DNA of 64,000 nucleotides. It comes from Acestrorhynchus altus. Taxonomy: Eukaryota; Chordata; Actinopteri; Characiformes; Acestrorhynchidae. A program made the position numbers and the translations under genes. The first letter of the stretch is position 1; each line of letters opens with the position of its first letter. The notes under the pieces are model-generated. The model saw only the letters and a program-made list of their open reading frames with translations, did no database searches and was not told where the DNA came from. The stretch lies in the NCBI GenBank assembly GCA_034509495.1, contig CM067505.1:10009067-10073066 (forward strand). Reading direction: 5' to 3'. This document shows positions 47,405-60,564 of the stretch, piece by piece.

Positions 47405-50130
47405 TCTTCATCTTTTTAAAACAGGATTGTCTGTACTTCCTGTACATGCCATATTGCTCACTCTCAGCAACAGTAGCTACATTTAACATATTTCCCCTTA
47501 AAACCCAAAGCTGATATAAAAGCTTGTGATTAAGACAAGCTTTACTCTTGTTTTGTTTAAGTAACGTGTTTATGATTATTTACTACTTTGGTGTTAAACT
47601 GTATTCATTAATGTGCACACACATGCCAGTGTACACTCCTGCACGTTGACCTGCATCATTTCAAACAGCAGTTACAGTAAACGCCTCAGGTGTTCCTGAT
47701 GCCTGTCCTCTCTTGCATCACCTGCAAGGAAAAACGAACACTGATGCATGATGGGATGTGGGCGTGCTTTGCTTTCTTTACACAAGAGTACAGCATTCTT
47801 CCCCGGCTGTTAACTGTGTCCTCCCCGGCTCAGGTCATTTTATGTGCTGTAGATATAAGTAGGGAAGCCCAGTTAAAAAGGAGAATGTTGAAAGGAGACA
47901 AACTTGTGTTTTTGTTTGTCTGTTCAAATATGTGTAACTTGTGTTTACTATCTGTGAAATGTGAATTCTCAGTCTGTTAGCATTACAGAATTTACATTCA
48001 GAGCAAATTAGCATGTGCTATGACATGCATGGCTGACATGCATGGCTGAACCACTGTTCATGATTACATGACTGTAGCTTTACACATAGAGGAATAAATG
48101 ACTGCAGCGCACTATAGAAATACCGTAAACACTATACAGTGTAATGCCCAGTCAAAATGTCAAAACTGTCAATAGCTAAAGAATGACCACACTTCAAAAT
48201 AAAACATTTGTTTATTATTTTAAGCAAGATTATTTTTATTTCCCCTTTTTACTCATTCAGTATTACAAAAGCTATAATGTGCCTGAAGGTGATGATTCAA
48301 ACCCCTGCATGGTCCATACTGAACACTCTTATTTCGTATTACAGCTTGTAAATGGATTTTTAGGAAACTTGTTTCTCCTGTTCTTTCTGCCAGAAGAGTT
48401 CTAGTTCTGTGAGTTTCTTGGGCTGTTTTGCATTCACTGCTCTTCTTACTTTTAATGACAACTATATAACTCGTCTATTTAGCACAGGGTTGCTTTGTTT
48501 CTGGGGTCACCATCCCTACTCCTGGAAAGCTACCTTCCTGCAGGTTTCTACACCAACCCTAATCTAGCAATGCTGTGAGAGATTCGCAGTATGATACCTC
48601 TTTAAAGGAATGTTAATAAAAGAAAAATGAATGAATACGAAAGCAAACACCACATGAAGTAATGATTTTCATTTAATCTTCTGATAATTTTCTCCATTAT
48701 TTACTTGATTCTGAAAAAAGCAAGAAATCGATTAGGTTGTTTGTATGGTTATTTTTTTTTCTAAAATGATATTAAGCAAATGCACATGATTTTGAAAGCC
48801 ATTACATTTCTTGCCACGTCATACCCAAACCCAGTATACTGCTGCAACCCTTGCCTTATTAAAATGATACCATATAAATATCACAATTAAAGGAGCATTA
48901 GAGAAGATTTATTTCACCATCTCAGGCAACATAATCCAGTGCAGTTTGCTGAGTCATTGAAATACCATAGAGTGCTATTGTGTTATGTTTATAATCAGAA
49001 CAAATGTATTACCTATAACTATAGTTAGATATGTACTATTTAATTGCACAGCCTGCTGTGTTTTTGGTGTTACAGATACTTTATTTTTTTATTTTTTTTT
49101 TTATTATTTTTTTTTTTAGATGTTTAGATACCTGTTTTTGGTCATTTTGCCAATCCCAAGCCTTAACCTGTACATGGTACATTTTCATTCTCTCTTATGC
49201 TTGTAAGGCATTGTTGTACACATTGTTGACGAACAGCATAAAGCCAAACAGGCTTTTGTTTTTGGTTGTGTTTGATGCAGAATGGTATCTTTTGTGAAAG
49301 CTTGTGAAAATCATCCTGTGGTTCAGAGCAGCTGTAACTGTTTTATAGAGATGAATCCACTAAAGACCTAGAACAGCTTTTACTCTCTGAGGGGTTATGA
49401 CCACCGTACACAAAACACAGCAGCTTTAACTCAGCTGTTCCAGAGGTTTATTTTTCTGCACACAAGCAGACAAACTGGTTTGACAGGTGGCAGTTATATT
49501 TCCACATCTGAAAACTTTGTTACAATACCTTTCTTTGTTTAATGAGAAGTAATAGGGAGAGCAAAATAAAATGTGGCTTTGCCATTTGGCTTTGCCTCTA
49601 CAGAGGCCTGAAAATATAGCCTGTGGTCTCAATTTGGTCCCCCTTTGCAGATTCGTAATGTCAAAAGATTTGTTCAACAATAACTGTTTTAATCCTTAGA
49701 TACACTGTTTTAGTTGATGACTGAATGAAAACTCTGTTCTGAAAAAGATGTTTTTTGATAATTTTTGTTTTCTATTTTTGTCCCATGAGTTGTAATCTAA
49801 TGGTTAAGCACTGATGTAAACAACACAATGACCTAACTCATCTATAAAGAAAAACCCACAAGATTAAACAAATTTAGGCTACCACTGAAATTTGGTAGAT
49901 TTTGTAACCAATTTGTAACTAACAATATTGCTTGTTTTTTGATTATACACTTGAATAATGATGTAAGTTGCAAATATATATCATATATATCCCTGTACCC
50001 ACTTAACAAAAAATAAAGTGTTCTGTTGAAATTCATTATTAAAAGCAATTAGCGGACTGTGGTCATTCTAAAAGCTTCCGTCTGTGTCTCTTCAGGTGGG
50101 TTTTCACCTTTTTTTAATAGATATTATATG
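47405..50130. other. Probable first-intron DNA
   Basis: No exon is recognised. At 48515-48590 there is a partial copy of a common fish MITE (GGTCACCATCCCTACTCCTGG, then CTTCCTGCAGGTTTCTACACC). Confidence 0.4.
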
Positions 50131-50136
50131 TAGGGG

Positions 50137-50420
50137 TGTAGTGATGGCATGGTGGTTAGCAGGTTCACCTCCCATCACCAGGGCCTAGAAATTCCATGTT
50201 CTCCCTGTCTCTGCATGTCCCTGTGTCTCCCTGTGTCTACATTCCAAAAACAGGTGAATTGGCTACTCTAAATTGCCCTGATGTGTATTATGTTATGTTT
50301 ATTTATGTGATTAGGTATGTGAGTGAACGAATGTCTCTATGCCCAGATATGGCTTGGCACTCTGTTCTGGGTGAACCCTCTTAGTGCTCAGGCTGGTAGA
50401 GTGTACGCTGTACTTGATTG
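50137..50420 (+). mobile_element. tRNA-type SINE
   Basis: TGGCATGGTGGTTAGCAGGTTCACCTCCC resembles the fish SINE head, followed by TTCCATGTTCTCCCTGTCTCTGC and TCTACATTCCAAAAACAGGTGAATTGGC, the standard body. The 3' end with GGCTGCCGCTTCTTG is also recognisable. The copy is diverged and its boundaries are approximate. Confidence 0.6.
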
Positions 50421-50424
50421 GCTG

Positions 50425-53400
50425 CCGCTTCTTGTCTGTGTGTTTTGGCTGTGTGTGATTTGTGTACAGTGTGGACTGTAAGGCGTCCTTGGGTGTATAG
50501 ATAAGTGTAACTTCATTCATTCTTTTAGATTTACACATTTCTAATAGGTAACCTCTTGCTTATGGTCCAGTTTATGATTTATCTTTATGATTCTAGTAAT
50601 GATGGAAGAGTATAATTCAGTGTAGTGTTGTCTTACTGCTTTGTTTCACAGTGTAGCTTGTTTTGGTTTCAGTAGCAGGTCAGACATTCCAGTCGTGCTG
50701 GCAGTTTTTTGTGTAATGCATGACACATAGACAGGCTTGGCTATGAATCAGATCCCTAGCAGCAGGAAGGACAATTTGTACAAGGTCAGTTAGTTTACCA
50801 TCTGCCTTTTCTTCTTATATTCTTAGATTTCTCCAGGATCAGGCAGATGGTCCTAAAAAAAATAAAGCTGTGTCTAAGACTTGCACTATTCATTATATTA
50901 AATAATAATAAAGTCGTGAAGCTTTACTGCAATATGATTTCACTGTCTATTAAATTTTATTATTATTATTATTATTTATTTATTTTATTTTTTTTAAATG
51001 GTAGGTTCTGTGATTTCTAATCATGTGTGTTGTGCTGGTGTGTGAAGGCATTCCTGGTGTGGTGTGATTTTTGCCCTCACTGTGAAGACACAGGTTTCAA
51101 AGGGCTTTTAATGTGCTGTTTTTTTTTATTTTTTTTGCTACTGTTCCTTTAAGCCAGATGTATAAACAAGAGCTCTGTTCTAATTGATTGTTTTGTAAAT
51201 GTGTTGGTTTCACAGAAAATCAGACAATTTACACCGTGAATTCAAAACGTTCCATGTGTGGATGTTTGACCAGTGTTGTTTTTTTTTGTTTTGTTTTTTT
51301 TTTAATGTAAGTAGCAAACAATATCACACAGCACAATGTTTTCAGCAAATCCTAATGCAGATAGTCTTCTATTCATGATGTAAATATATGGCTTATGGAA
51401 AAAGTTTAAAACCTTATGAGGTTGAGTTAGTCCCTCCCCTTTTGGTGAAATCTAAACTTGCTCACACGTTTATTGCAGCTAAAAGTTTCAGTTCTTCTAC
51501 CTGCAGTTTATTTTAGCTTATCTTTGTATCACAGATGTAAGGCATCTGTGTCTGAAAGTCCATTGGGTTGTTTTCAGTGTGCAGTTTGCAAAGCTTAAGG
51601 TCTGTCCACAAACGGGACTGTGACAGCCATTACTAATGCTTCTGTTGGTCTTTTGGGATTGTCCTTGGTGGGATTTTGATGTATTTTTTTAGGGATGTGA
51701 CTTAATGCTGAGTATCAGCCAGTACCTGATCTAATCCAATCTTTGTGTCTATATTAATAATACAGCTCCTGATTAATATTAAAATTTCTCTTTTTATTAG
51801 TAACAATTTATATAAAGATACATTCAGCCCTTTTATTTGGTTTAGAAGTGATTGTTCTTAAATTATTTTATAGTGTGTAATACATTTGAAACCAGTCAGA
51901 CCATTCAGCTTTAAGTGCCTTTAACACACTGCAGTCAAATCTGTGTGTGTGTGCGTGTTGTAAACACTTTGGACTGATATCTTTTATTGTTGGTTACATT
52001 GTTGGAGTGTGTACTTAGTATTAACCTGCTCTCAGTTTTCAACTTGCTGTTTAGAGCTGGTTTATAAATAGAGCTCTTTTTCATTTAGTTGATATTTTCA
52101 GATACATTGTGATTGTAAACTTATTGCCTTTCCCCTCATGTCTGCTGTCTATTAGACAGAATTTACTATTATTCTGTCAGTTTGGTATTTTAGGACTGTA
52201 AGATGTACACGTGACAGCCTTCATTTGTAGATTGTGATTGTATACTCTAATTAAAACAAAAAATTTAATTAAAACTAGCTTAATTGGAGGGACCTGCACT
52301 ATATGTGAGCTTTGTTTTTGTTAAGAGTGTTGCTGTCAGGATTTGATTGCATTCAGCAAAAGGAACATGAGTGAGGTTGGCTGGTCCTCAACCGAATTCT
52401 TCGCCTCGCACTAGATAGAGCACAATCAGTCCAGAGAACCCAGTTCCGCTGCTCTACAGCTCATTGTTTTGAAGTGCAGCATGTCCATGAACCTGTTAGG
52501 ATTGTGTATCATATCTGCGTGTTTCTTAAACTTGCCTTTGTTGCTTGTTACCTGAATGTGCCTCATTCAGAAAGTAGTCCTGATAGAAACAGAACATTTA
52601 ACTGTACATATACACCACCTAAAACAACTGGACAACAACAGGTTAGTTCCTTTTGTTCTTGTTTCGAGTGTTTCTTGAAACTGCATTCCAAAGTAAAGCT
52701 CGAAACTGCCCTCTGTAGTTCCGGCTTAGGTCACATTTTCCACTCTTGGCCAATAAAGAGGCAGAATGTTTCCCTGCACTGGCAGTGATCTGAGTCACCA
52801 ATCAGCACTCTGGTGTTAAGATTAGAGCCATCAGCCTTGATCCTGAGTGTTACACACACTCTTTCAAGTTCAAAGTGCATGTCTGACCATGTGATGCTGC
52901 ACAAAGCTGTCATTATCTATTCTTAAGCAGCACATGAAAGGTAGCTGATAGTGATGTCGCTGTTAAAGATCCTTAAGTGTACCAGACTAAGAGGGAGAAG
53001 CAGGACAGTGGCCTCAGTGACCGAGTTTTGCTTCACAAATAGTTTTCAAAATAAACCTTCCAAAATTGTTCTTGGCTTGGATGTTGATCCTGCGATAACA
53101 CGTTTTTTTTTTTTGTGAAATTCTATATTTTTGTTCATCCACATATGATGATGTTGATGTGTTAGATTCTTAGGCAAAAGTAGAGGTTTGAAAATGGACG
53201 TCTATAAATTACCTATTATGTCATTTTCTAATTCTGTCGGTAACCAATTGGAGGGTATCAGGGAGCTTACCTCTGAGCTGATTGGACAGGTTGTGCTTGT
53301 TTGTTTTTAATTTTGATTTAGGAATTTAACCCCTATTTACAAGTGTGAAATAGAACTAGTACTGTAATACTTTACAGATTTTACGGAAGATAACCTATGG

Positions 53401-54235
53401 TGTGAGAACCTCTCATTTCCAATGGGCTTGCTGCATTGCTGCACATTCTAGTGAACTTGAACCCAAAACATGCCTAGAACACCTGAAATGCAAAAATATA
53501 TTAAAATATTTTGAAACTTCATCAGTATGATGCATTATAATATTTAATGTGTTAAGACAATGACTTAATAACTAACTAAACCAACAAAGCCACCTAGAAA
53601 AAAGTTAACAGAAACCAGCTAAACTGAATTTGATATCAGTAACAAAAATGTGTATATTGGTTATGCCCTACCATCCAAGAGCTTTTCTCTGATACAGGCT
53701 CTGCCAAAAGCAGTGGGCAGCAGTAATAAGATTTTGTTTAATTGAAGCCCTAATGGTGTGTGTTTAACTCGTCCAGATGGAGAGAGCTCCACATTTATCC
53801 TAATATAGTCTAGCCCAGCTTTATCTCTCTCTGGTCTACATTGTATGATCAGATCTTATCTTGAAAACTAGCCAAGTACCAAATCAGGTAAACAGTTGTG
53901 TAAATTTACACATCATGCAACATTTAGCAGTTATGACAGCACATAATGTACCACAGTATAGATGGATTCTTTTGTAAGTTAGCAGGACATCTGTGGTAAT
54001 TGTATTCGGTGCAACAAGGTGTAAATGAACTCAGATATAAAACTATACACAAACATACAATACACACAATGAGAAATATACAACATATACATCTGTGCAT
54101 TCTGTACTGTATTGTAGGTTTGCCCAGCTGTCCACCACCTCAGGCAGTGTGTGTGTGTGTGTTCATTGTAGAAAGGGGATAAAGTTTTGGTTGAACAATT
54201 TTTCAGCAATCAACATATATCATGATAGAAAATTA
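50425..54235. other. Probable first-intron DNA
   Basis: AT-rich with T-runs at 51118-51135 and 53105-53115. No exon or named repeat is recognised. The 104-codon + strand frame at 52474-52788 lacks known similarity. Confidence 0.4.
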
Positions 54236-54249
54236 GGGATGTGACGAAG

Positions 54250-54875
54250 TTCGAATTCATTGGCGATTTTTAGCAAATTCGAATTTGACGGATGTTTTAG
54301 GGCCAATTTACATCGAATGCAGATTTGAAATCGCTGCTGGCACATAAAACGGAACCGTTCATACTGTCTGGTCCGGAGAGAGCGAAGCAGACCCAGATAT
54401 AAATACAGCACTTTAATGGGATAAATATGAAAAACCGAGTCCACGTCAATAACAGGCAGGAGTGACAATACCACAATGGACAAACCAGGGACGGAGTCGA
54501 AAAACAGGCGAAGATCAATAACCGGTAGACTGAATACAGGATGAGACAAAAGACAGGATCAGAAAACGGAAACGGCTCAAACGCGGACAGACCGATAACA
54601 ATAGGCACAGGTAGCACGCTGAAGGCTGCGAGGCAAAGCTAGACGCTGAAAGGCTGGATTAAAGTCTCTCCGGATGAGGTGAATACAATCAGAACTCTGG
54701 TGATCGGGAATGTGAGTGAGTCACGTGATCAATCAGGTGAAAAACTGAAGGATTCTGGGAATTGGAGTCCAGACAGACTGAGGGGTGCATAATTTCTTCA
54801 TAAATTCCCTGTGTTTTCCAAAACCGCATTCGAATTCAACGGATTTGTAGTTAAAAAATTTGAATCTGACGGATG
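54250..54875. repeat. Composite repeat: GC-richer insert between 45-47-bp direct repeats
   Basis: The segment at 54250-54294 (starts TTCGAATTCATTGG, ends AATTTGACGGATG) recurs at 54829-54875 (starts TTCGAATTCAACGG, ends AATCTGACGGATG). The roughly 530 bases between have a higher GC content and resemble the CAGG/GAGTCCA-rich body of a dispersed fish repeat. No coding capacity is visible. Confidence 0.55.
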
Positions 54876-54904
54876 CAGATTTTCCTCAGCTCTGTCACTT
54901 CCCT

Positions 54905-55970
54905 ATAGAAAATGTTTCAATAAAGGCAGGCTGACATTCTGTACAGGGCACTGCGTCAGTTTATTGTACTCAAGCTGAGGCGAAAGAACAGAAAACGGGC
55001 TACATCAGGTTATGAGAAGCACAACGTAGACCTGCAGCCAGTGCGTAAAGCAAGATCAGAAACTTGCAGAAATTAAACTTGCTGAATGTTAAACTAGGGT
55101 GATCATACATCATTTTGTGATGTAAAATCTGTATCTGGCTGGTATTTCACTTTAATTTCATATCAGTGTTCCATATGTGGATTTTCAGCACATCTGTTTA
55201 AATCCAACCACTATATAAGTTTGCGGCTGTTGGTCAACTACTTTCCAATTATTTTTTCAGAGGTTTGCAGGTAAAGACATGCGTCGTGGCCGATCTTAGC
55301 AGTTTTATATGGATTTTTCATTTTTCATCATATCTTATATCAGTTTTTGAATTATATTGTTGCCATATCGTCCAGCTTTAGATAAAGGTGAGAGGCAAAT
55401 TCCTTCTGTGTCCAATGCTTGGTTGTCTGTCTTTTTTTTAAATTGTTCTGTTTGCTTGCTAAAGCGTGTGCTCAGCTTAAGGAAGTGATATTCTAGTTCT
55501 AAATCTTTACTTACAATACTTTGCAGTTAATATATAAAGCCTCTAAGTTTGGTCTACAACCTAGTTGGGGCCCATGTTTAACCCCCTCTTTGTTCCATGA
55601 GGGAAAAGGGGGCGTCCTTATGTGGGGCCAGCATGGAAACCATGGACAAACCATTCAGGTTTCCAGTTGGGCTACTTACACATGGCCCATATGGGCATGT
55701 TATCTGGGATTTTAACAGTTTCTAAAACTGTTTTTCAGGATTTAGGGAAAATGGGTTGGGTGAAAAACTTGATTGCCATCATGATTGGATTTCTTACTCA
55801 TAAAATGTATAAATCAGTCTAGTGACAGTTCATTTTTGATTCAACAGTATATCTTAACAGTATTTACTTCTTTACATTTGTTCATATTTTGAAGGAGAAG
55901 ATCTCTACTTCAACTTGTACAACTTAAATAGCTTTTATAGCCACTTCTAACACATCTTTCCCTTTTTTCA
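54905..55970. other. Intron or intergenic DNA with a low-copy GGGC/CCCATATGGGC repeat
   Basis: At about 55555-55715 there are CCATG, GGGCCAGCATGG and GGCCCATATGGGC phrases seen in a common fish repeat. Otherwise nothing is recognised. Confidence 0.35.
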
Positions 55971-56004
55971 GTTTCAGGAACCTCTGAGCCTCTGTGATAC
56001 TAGA

Positions 56005-57610
56005 ATGGAAAACCAAGGTAGGGAAACTTATTTTGTCTTTTTACTTGGTTTCTTCAGCCTGATCAAGATTCACCACTTTTGTATCATTTACATTTGACAG
56101 TACATCAGATGTTTTTAATGGCTTTCTTTTAAAATATTCAGGTTGCAATGGCAATACATTTTTGTGTGAATGTTATGGTAAAATCAATTTAAATTATAAT
56201 AAGTGTGCAAACATTCAAAATATGTATAGAAATTGTGCAAAGGTTATCATTACAATGCCAAAATGTACAGAAGTAACCTTATTTTATAGCTTTACACTGG
56301 AAAAGGTGTGTGTGTGTGTGTGTGTGTTGTCTTAATTAAATACTGAAAAAATGTTCTAGCATTAGCAAATAGTATGTCAGGTGTTATGTTGGAAAGCTGT
56401 GCAAATGTCATCCTCAGAGTGCAAAATGTGATCCTTACAGTACTCTTGGGTAGCAGTACAGATTTCATTGTCCTGACAGTGTGACAAATCGAAACACTGT
56501 AATAAATGACATCAGCAATTGTAAATACCTGTTCAAGTCCTGGTAGCGATCTGATTCGTTATTGGCAACCATGTGACCCAGAATGGTGTTGACTCAGGAG
56601 ATACCTGATCTTGCTTTGCACAGCTGACACACCTTCAGGTGTGTCTTTGTCCTGCTCTTTGTTATATTTCTGTTTTGTTGTTTTGGAAATCTTTGTGCAT
56701 TTCTGAATCTATGGAAGAAGACCGTGTATCTGCAGAGGAGGACAAGGTCTCAGGTAGGCTGTGTGCTGTTTAATGGTTCAGTATTTGGATGCTTTGAGCA
56801 GCTGTGAAAAGGCTCTGTTTTGTCTTACAGTCCTCATAGTTCTAAAGTCCGTTTTACTTTTGTGTAGCACTTTCCCTCCTCCGTTGTGCCTGATTTTAGC
56901 CACTGAAGAGTTAGATGAGAGGTGTTATATCAGGTGTGTTTGAAGAGAACACCTGAGCTATGTTTTGGCATATTGTGAACTGAGCTCTCATTTGGTCCTG
57001 AGAGTCTGGTTTTGGTCTGTATTTAAAGTAACGTTTCTGTGCTTGTATGACTGAGTTTTATCTTGTAAATTAGGTTAGCATGTTGCTTTGGCCTTGCTTT
57101 CTGTATATTTGCTGCTGTTTTTCCTAGTGCCTCAGATGTCAGTCTTCTAAAACACGTTGCCAATGAGGAAGCAGTATTTGAACTTTCTGCTTAGATGGCA
57201 AGTATTTGATTACCATGGTAACAGTGCTACTCGGGCAACCCTTTTTTCTTTTCCGCAGCCTGTGCTACATGATTTGCATGTAATGTTCCGGTTTTATAGA
57301 TCACTTTAGATTTATCATTACAGTCAGTTCTGTAATTTTGCAATTCTAACATCAGTTGTAAGTAAAAGCTGACCTTCTTGTGTATTTTTCCTTCCAACTG
57401 GCTAGTTTGACCTTGACCTCTGGCATATCTATTGTTGACTGTCATACAATTTGAAACACAAGTTGTATTGTTGCTGTGAGTGATAAAATGTTTTAAATAC
57501 TCTTATGATTAGGACACCATAAAGAGGAAGTTTTGTTTAATTTACTTTGTAATTTAAACTTTTTTTTTGATAGTATGAGCAGATATATTCTCAAAATTCT
57601 TAAAGCTGTG

Positions 57611-57655
<45 letters not shown>

Positions 57656-57909
57656 GTAATGTAATATATATATGGTAGGGCCCTGTGGTGTTTATTTTAT
57701 TGCTTTTCTTTATTCTCCTTGGATGTGAACATTCAAGCTTTCTGGTGTCATGGAATTTTACCATGCTGGATCACCTGCTAATGTAGAGCAATTCTTGGAG
57801 AAGGCAATTTCTCCCATGGCACCAAGAGTGGAGTCTGCTTTATACGAACCCAGACCACTTATTTCAGGAGGTAGTTTCCAGACCCCACCTTTAGAACAAG
57901 CACTGCCAG
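56005..57909 (+). CDS. Possible first coding exons of an unidentified gene (3' part outside the window)
   Basis: I do not recognise this protein. Exon 55978-56017 follows a strong polypyrimidine tract and acceptor and holds ATG at 56005 (good Kozak: A at -3, G at +4), then MENQ before a GTAGGG donor in phase 1. A phase-compatible 36-base exon, 56718-56753 (EDRVSAEEDKVS), ends CTCAG|GTAGGC. A third exon, 57787-57909, begins QFLEKAISPMAPRVE, continues YEPRPLISGG and FQTPPLEQALP, and ends CCAG|GTAAAC. All three join in one frame. The acceptor of the last exon is weak; alternatively it begins at 57737 with its own ATG at 57750. Composition is acidic, then Pro/Ser-rich. An upstream non-coding exon at about 40.2-40.5 kb is plausible. 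HIVEP3 beside EDN2 in mammals is a positional hint only; the N-terminus does not resemble mammalian HIVEP proteins as I know them. Confidence 0.35.
57613..57650. repeat. (GT)n microsatellite
   Basis: About 19 GT units in the presumed intron before the last candidate exon. Confidence 0.95.
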
Positions 57910-57973
57910 GTAAACAATTGTATTATAGTGTGAAAATGTTCTAGTGTTGTGGTGCATGCGGTCAGTTCATTAA

Positions 57974-58955
57974 ATTACATTTACATTTATGGTATTTAGC
58001 AGACCCCCTTGTCTAGAGTGACTTACAAAAGTGCTTTTCTGTTCACTCAGAATATCCTTAACTAGAAGACAAGGCTAGAATCTAGAGATTCTTCACACTT
58101 AGATCCTGTTGAAAAAAATGTCTTTATGGAGTTAAATACTCCTGAAACAGATGAGTCTTCAGTCTGCATTTGAAGACAGTGACAGGGACTGTTCAGACTC
58201 ATTTTGCTGCCAGGACAGAAAAGAGTCTGGATGCATGTTTTCTTTGTGTTTTAAGGGACGGTAGATCAAGCTGAGCTGTACTTGAAGCTCGAAGGGCTCT
58301 TGGTACAGCTCAAGTTTTGACCATTGCCATCATGTATAGAGGGGCTGGTCCATTTTTGGCTTTGTAGGTCAGCATCAAGGTTTTAAATCTGATGTTCAGC
58401 TACAGGAAGCCAATGAAGGGAACGCAACAGAGGAGTTACGTGACTGAATTTAGGAACATTGAAGATGAGCCGCGCTGCTGCATTCTGGATAAGTTGCAAT
58501 GGTCTGATGGTCCGCATAGGAAGGCCAGCCAGTAGGGAGTTGCAGTTCTAGTCTTGAAATGACAAGAGACTCAACAAGCACCTGAGTGGCCTCTCTAGAC
58601 AGAAAAGGTCGAATTCTCCTGATGTTATAAAGGAGAAATCTGCAGGACCAAGTCAGGTTTGCAACATGACCTGTGAACGATAACTGGTCATCCACTACTA
58701 CACCAAGGCTCTGTGCTTCAGTAGATGGAGTGACCAGTGAATTCTCAAGGGAAATGGTAAGGTCAGGGTGAGGACCATTGCTTCCAGGAATGAACAGTAG
58801 TTCAGTCTTGCTGGCATTGAGTTTGAGGTGATGGGCTGCCATCCATGATGAGACATCAGAGAGGCAAGCTGAGAACCGGGATGAGACCTGGGTGTCGGAA
58901 GGTGGGAAAGAGAGGATGAGTTGAGTGTCATCGGCATAACAGTGGTAAGTTCAGT
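57974..58955 (-). mobile_element. L2-like LINE, 3' end
   Basis: On the minus strand the frame 58450-58842 reads MAAHHLKLNASKTELLFIPG, then TEAQSLGVVVDDQLSF, CRFLLYNIRRIRPFL and EATQVLVESLVISRLE. These are the C-terminal blocks of L2-clade reverse transcriptases (KTE, LGV and SRLD motifs). Downstream, toward 57974, is the 3' untranslated region with GTAAGTCACTCTAGACAAGG and an ATGTAA tail, as in active fish copies. The frame is disrupted after SRLELQL, and the 5' two-thirds are missing. Confidence 0.8.
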
Positions 58956-59224
58956 TAGTTCAGTTTGTGAATTGGCAGATTCTGTTCACATGCTGCTCTG
59001 GGGCAGAAGCTTTTCTTAAGTCTGTTTTGTGTCTAACAGTGTCTAACAGAGGGCAGAAGGTGAAGATCGTTTTACTGATTATTTAGTTATCATAAGAAAT
59101 CAAAGGAAATATGGACAATATATGTAGTATGTAATATGTGTGCACATTGTAATGGAACACAGTTGTTTAACACATTGCTTTTGTAGTGTCATCATTTGTC
59201 TGTATTGTATGAACCACACCAATA

Positions 59225-59715
59225 TTATCATCCATTCTGGTTAGTGAGGTCAGCCACACCTGACACAGGTGTTAAACACAGGTGCGCACACACTGTGTGT
59301 GTGTCATCTCCATAAAAAAACAATGCCAATAGAAGGACACACACATTAGCTTAAGGTCACCATGCTCAATACCATGCTTGGGCTGTGGAACAGTGGAACT
59401 GTCTTCTCTGAAGTGGAGCTGAATACAGTGCCATTGGAATTGTTTAATGGACTGCCAGAACTGCTCGTCCAACATGAGTTCTTGACCTCACTTATGCTGT
59501 TCTTGGTCAGTGTAAACAAATCCTTATAGCAGTCTTCAAACATCTGGTGTTGGGCCTTCCCAGAAGAGTACAAGCTGTTATTGCAACACACACAGACTTG
59601 AAGATTAGATCCATCCTTGGGTTTCATAATGAGAGTGTTGCTGTGGGGCATGATGAGGTGTAGGCAGGATTGAAAGCAGCCAATCACAGGCTTATCTGCT
59701 TCATATTCAGAAGGT
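59225..59715. repeat. Interspersed repeat, copy 1
   Basis: Shares with 60240-60560, in direct orientation, the phrases G(C/A)TGTGGAACAGTG(G/T)AACTG, CTCTG(A/G)A and TGA(C/T)(C/T)..TTC..AATG..TTCTTG, among others. The 113-codon minus-strand frame over it is not conserved in the other copy. Class unknown; possibly a DNA transposon derivative. Confidence 0.4.
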
Positions 59716-59749
59716 CACCACCCACTGCTGTTGAGTTCACCCACATTTA

Positions 59750-60095
59750 CAGTGACATGCAAAAGTTTGGGCACCCGTGGTTAAAATTGTTGTGACAGTT
59801 AAGGTAATAAGCAGGTGGAAGATGAAATGATCTGCAAAAGGCATGAAGTTACAGATGACACCTTTCCTTTGTATTTTAAGGGAAAATGACTGATTTTCAT
59901 CTTTCAATTCTTCTTTGAGGTATTTTCATTCTTTCTCACAAAAGTCTTCCAGTTCTGTGAGATTCCTGGGCAATCTCGAGATCTCTTCCATCTTTAAATC
60001 TGTGTTTCATAGAGATAATTTCATCTTCAATTTACTTAACTGTTCACAGTAACAGTAATTTTGACCAGGGATGCCCAAAACTTTGCATGACACTG
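59750..60095. mobile_element. Tc1-type MITE
   Basis: Starts CAGTGACATGCAAAAGTTTG and ends CAAAACTTTGCATGACACTG, flanked by TA on each side (59748-59749 and 60096-60097). At 346 bases it has no coding capacity. It is a non-autonomous element of the Tc1/mariner superfamily inserted between two copies of another repeat. Confidence 0.85.
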
Positions 60096-60229
60096 TATGT
60101 GTCCCAAATGTATGTGCATGTATTAACCTGTTGGTTACTAATAAATGCACACAGCTTGTTTAGTTTCTGTAGACTTGAAATACTGTATGTATTTCAATTA
60201 TATGTATAGGACTTAATAGAACAGATGAA

Positions 60230-60560
60230 TATGAGCCTTTGGCACATGCCTAATGTGGGATAGAGGGGTGTTAAACCACTTAGCAAAGAGCTATGGAACA
60301 GTGTAACTGTTCTCTGGAATGAATGTGCTCCATCCCTTACTTTTTGAATGAGGTGGAATGATGATCCTGACTTCACTAATGTTCTTGTCCCTCAGCAGTC
60401 AAATCCTGACAGTAATGCTCCAAAATCTAGTGGAAAGCCTCCTCTGCACAATAGTCAGTTACTCAACAAAAGCAGGATAAACTCTTTTTAATGCTGTTTA
60501 TTTCAGAAGAAATTGAATGAGTGAGCAGGTGTCCCAATACTTTTGTCATGCTTCTGAATC
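60230..60560. repeat. Interspersed repeat, copy 2
   Basis: Partner of 59225-59715. It ends in GTGTCCCAATACTTTTGTCATG, a phrase common at the ends of fish DNA transposons. Confidence 0.4.
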
Positions 60561-60564
60561 TGCC

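Noticed and set aside
47149..47514. 121-codon hydrophobic frame
   Set aside because: It is produced by C/T-rich sequence and a (GGCT)n repeat, and three frames are open at once.
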